Source of the DNA: Hermatobates lingyangjiaoensis
Taxonomy: Eukaryota; Arthropoda; Insecta; Hemiptera; Hermatobatidae
NCBI GenBank assembly: GCA_026182355.1
Contig: JAPFBL010000956.1
Span: forward strand, 1-64,000
Length of the DNA stretch: 64,000 nt
Direction of reading: 5' to 3'
The notes below the pieces were generated by a model. The model was not told the origin of the DNA. It saw only the letters and a program-made list of their open reading frames with translations, and did no database searches. Shown here piece by piece: positions 62,171 through 64,000 of the stretch. The number at the start of each line of letters is the position of its first letter. The first letter of the stretch is position 1. A program made the translations under genes and the position numbers.

Positions 62171-63035
62171 ATATAAATAGCTATACAGAAATTGGAAGTA
62201 AAATAATTTTTTTTTTATAAGTAATTATTAACTTTAATATACTGGCACGAAGAATTCAAGGGTAATCAGGTCTGCCAACTTCATCAACGAAACTACAATC
62301 TTACAACTTGAATGTTGCAAATCTGTTACACATGGATGACAAAAGATTTCTGATTAATGGCTATAACTTATAATAATTTCAATAAATAAATATTACATTC
62401 AATTGTTATCAGAAGATTAGTTTCTTTCATTTTGTATATACATTAACTTTCTATTGTACAGTATATATGGGTTGTACAAAATATTGAGAAGAGATGTTAT
62501 TTTGTCAAGAGCTACATCCATTTTACAGCCATTTAAATTTCACTTTGATGTTGATGACCTCAGTCCACGGAGCAGGGATATCAAGGACTTCCACATATAA
62601 TGAAATAAACTTCGCTTACAATCAACACATCTGTTTAATTTTTCACTAATATTGCTCTTTAATCAACCTAGTTATAACAAATTTATTGTAATTTCTTTCA
62701 TATTACTTTAAGGAATAATTTTTTACTTATTTCATAATAACGTGTTTTTTTTATGCTAAACATTCATATCTGAGCAAAAAAAAGACCTATTTTTAGACTC
62801 TCATGCACAGTTCAATGATTTGAAGAAAACATGTCATAACCCTTGCTAATATGCGCTAATCAGCTAATAGAAATTAGCAAACAACTGATTCTATTTTTGC
62901 AACTCCATTTGCTTTTTCTTTATCGTCTCATTACTTTCCTTGTCGGTCATTACTATCTTACACTGGAGATATTCTGGTCAAATATTCAATAATTTTAACT
63001 CAAAATTTATAATTTGTTAATTATTATAGGAGAAA
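62171..63035. other. No gene seen
   Basis: AT-rich, no supported feature. Confidence 0.45.
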
Positions 63036-63039
63036 AGAA

Positions 63040-63245
63040 ACACCAAGTCTTCCCACACAAAAAAAAATAATCACACTTAGTGTTCATCGTCAGATTACAT
63101 CTACAATATAAAAAAAAAATATTTATAGATATTTTGAAATTGGATAAAGGAAAACACACAATTTGAACTAACAGGGTTACATGTACAAAAGGTTTATCTT
63201 TTAGTTCAAATTTTGGTTGTTTTCCTTTATTCAATTTCAAAATGT
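63040..63245. mobile_element. PLE-like palindrome, family O
   Basis: TTTTGAAATTGGATAAAGGA (63,130) and TCCTTTATTCAATTTCAAAA-type sequence (63,222) are mirrored arms. The minus strand at about 63,070-63,092 has CTGACGATGAACAC-TAA-GTGTG, a hammerhead 5' half without GAAA. Confidence 0.6.
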
Positions 63246-63299
63246 TTATACATCTATTTTTTTATAACTCATATTGTCAAGTGAACTACTCACTCGAAT

Positions 63300-63430
63300 C
63301 TGCACCGCTCGTCTGGTAGTATCGTAGTACTTTTCTTCTTATAGTCTTTTCCTGAAGACGTACTACTGTTCAAATATTGATTCTAGTAAGTGTTTTCGTT
63401 CTTTTTGTGTGTCACTTGTTTTATTAGTTT
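63300..63430 (+). mobile_element. PLE flanking repeat fragment, family F/H-like
   Basis: CCTGAAGACGTACTACTGTT, CAAATATTGATTCTAGTAAG and TGTTTTCGTTC mimic the order box, stem II, stem III, AGTAAGTGT tail of families F and H, but GAAA has decayed to CAAA. Only one arm is seen. Confidence 0.5.
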
Positions 63431-63602
63431 CTTATTTGTCCTGGTTTAGACCGTTTCTATATTACATATTTGTTTATAATGTAGATTTAATCTGATTCTA
63501 ATTGCTTTAGATGTAACCTGAACTCAAATTTGCTGGAAGGGAAAATAAATTCTTCTCAAATGTTTCTAATGATGGACTATAGTCCTTAAATATCAGAATG
63601 CG

Positions 63603-63870
63603 ACCAACGACCAACGATTCTTTCCGCGCACTGTTGTGCACGTTGTATTAGCAGTTCCAGGTCACGGACCTACTACTGCTGAATTTTTGTCCTGCTGTGG
63701 TGGTGGGGGTTAGTAAGTAAATGTCTGTACTTTTTTTTTTTTTTTTTATATGGTTCGTCTGTTTACGTCATTTCGTGGTCGTTTGGTCTCATTGTGTCGT
63801 GTCTTGTCAGTCTTTTTAAAGGGTTTGGCCTTCTATTTTAATAACAGCTTCTAATGTGGATGTGTTTGGG
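63603..63870 (+). repeat. Dispersed repeat R1, copy 2
   Basis: The partner of 575-835: CGACCAACGATTCTTTCC, GTGCACGTTGTATTAGCAG, CCAGGTCACGGACCTACTAC and AAATGTCTGTACT, then a T-run, TTTAAAGGGTTTGGCC. GC-richer text continues to the window end, so the element probably extends beyond 64,000. Confidence 0.6.
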
Positions 63871-64000
63871 GAATTATTTGGGATAGGCTTTGAATAAGGG
63901 GGTTTGGATGGGTTGGAATTTTTGTGTCCTCATTGATCACCAGTCTACTCGTGAATTGGTCAATTGTTTCTAACCTGAGGTCTCTTTGAATATCCACATT

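Overview
This is eukaryotic, very AT-rich, almost gene-free DNA: no operons, ribosome binding sites or long open frames; dense (TA)n tracts; tRNA-derived SINEs; Helitron, hAT-like and pogo/Tigger-like DNA transposons; LINE scraps; and above all Penelope-like retroelement (PLE) debris. The repeat spectrum suggests a metazoan, probably an arthropod with a large repeat-rich genome. A chelicerate such as a horseshoe crab is my best but weak guess. Most of the window reads as intergenic or intronic.

The dominant theme is PLE flanking repeats carrying hammerhead ribozyme (HHR) motifs. At least eight sequence families show the same plan: a short stem I, a CTGANGA box, one extra base, stem II, a GAAA box, and a tiny self-complementary stem III (AGATCT, AGGCCT, ACATGT, ACGT, ATAT, AATT or ACGCGT by family). 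I count about 33 recognisable motifs plus degenerate ones. Most occur as head-to-head inverted pairs, usually embedded in (TA)n, so each locus is a palindrome with one ribozyme on each strand. PLE protein remnants support the assignment: a C-terminal RT-connection/GIY-YIG region (about 8.99-9.70 kb, minus, frameshifted), a second C-terminal scrap (about 45.9 kb, minus), and N-terminal fragments at 7.9-8.5, 24.3, 30.5-31.1 and 48.9 kb.

Layout. 0-5 kb: dispersed repeat, SINE, Helitron copy 1, a hAT-like MITE with a perfect 8-bp target duplication. 5-10 kb: five different PLE families and the best PLE coding remnant. 10-18.5 kb: SINE, a GC-richer LINE-like block, Helitron copy 2, long blank AT-rich stretches. 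18.5-32 kb: PLE palindromes, a Tigger-like element hosting PLE units, a 5 x 92-bp tandem array, a LINE RT scrap, and a candidate host terminal exon (31,952-32,158, minus). 32-46 kb: a 4 x 117-bp array, SINEs, PLE palindromes, a 12 x 27-bp minisatellite built from an HHR module, and a 114-bp tandem PLE end. 46-64 kb: SINEs, more PLE palindromes, an internally deleted Tigger element that keeps a transposase C-terminus, hAT-like elements (one with a LINE RNase H scrap inside), and at 63.6 kb a second copy of the repeat found at 0.6 kb.

No complete host gene is visible. Family names rest on motif reading without database searches.
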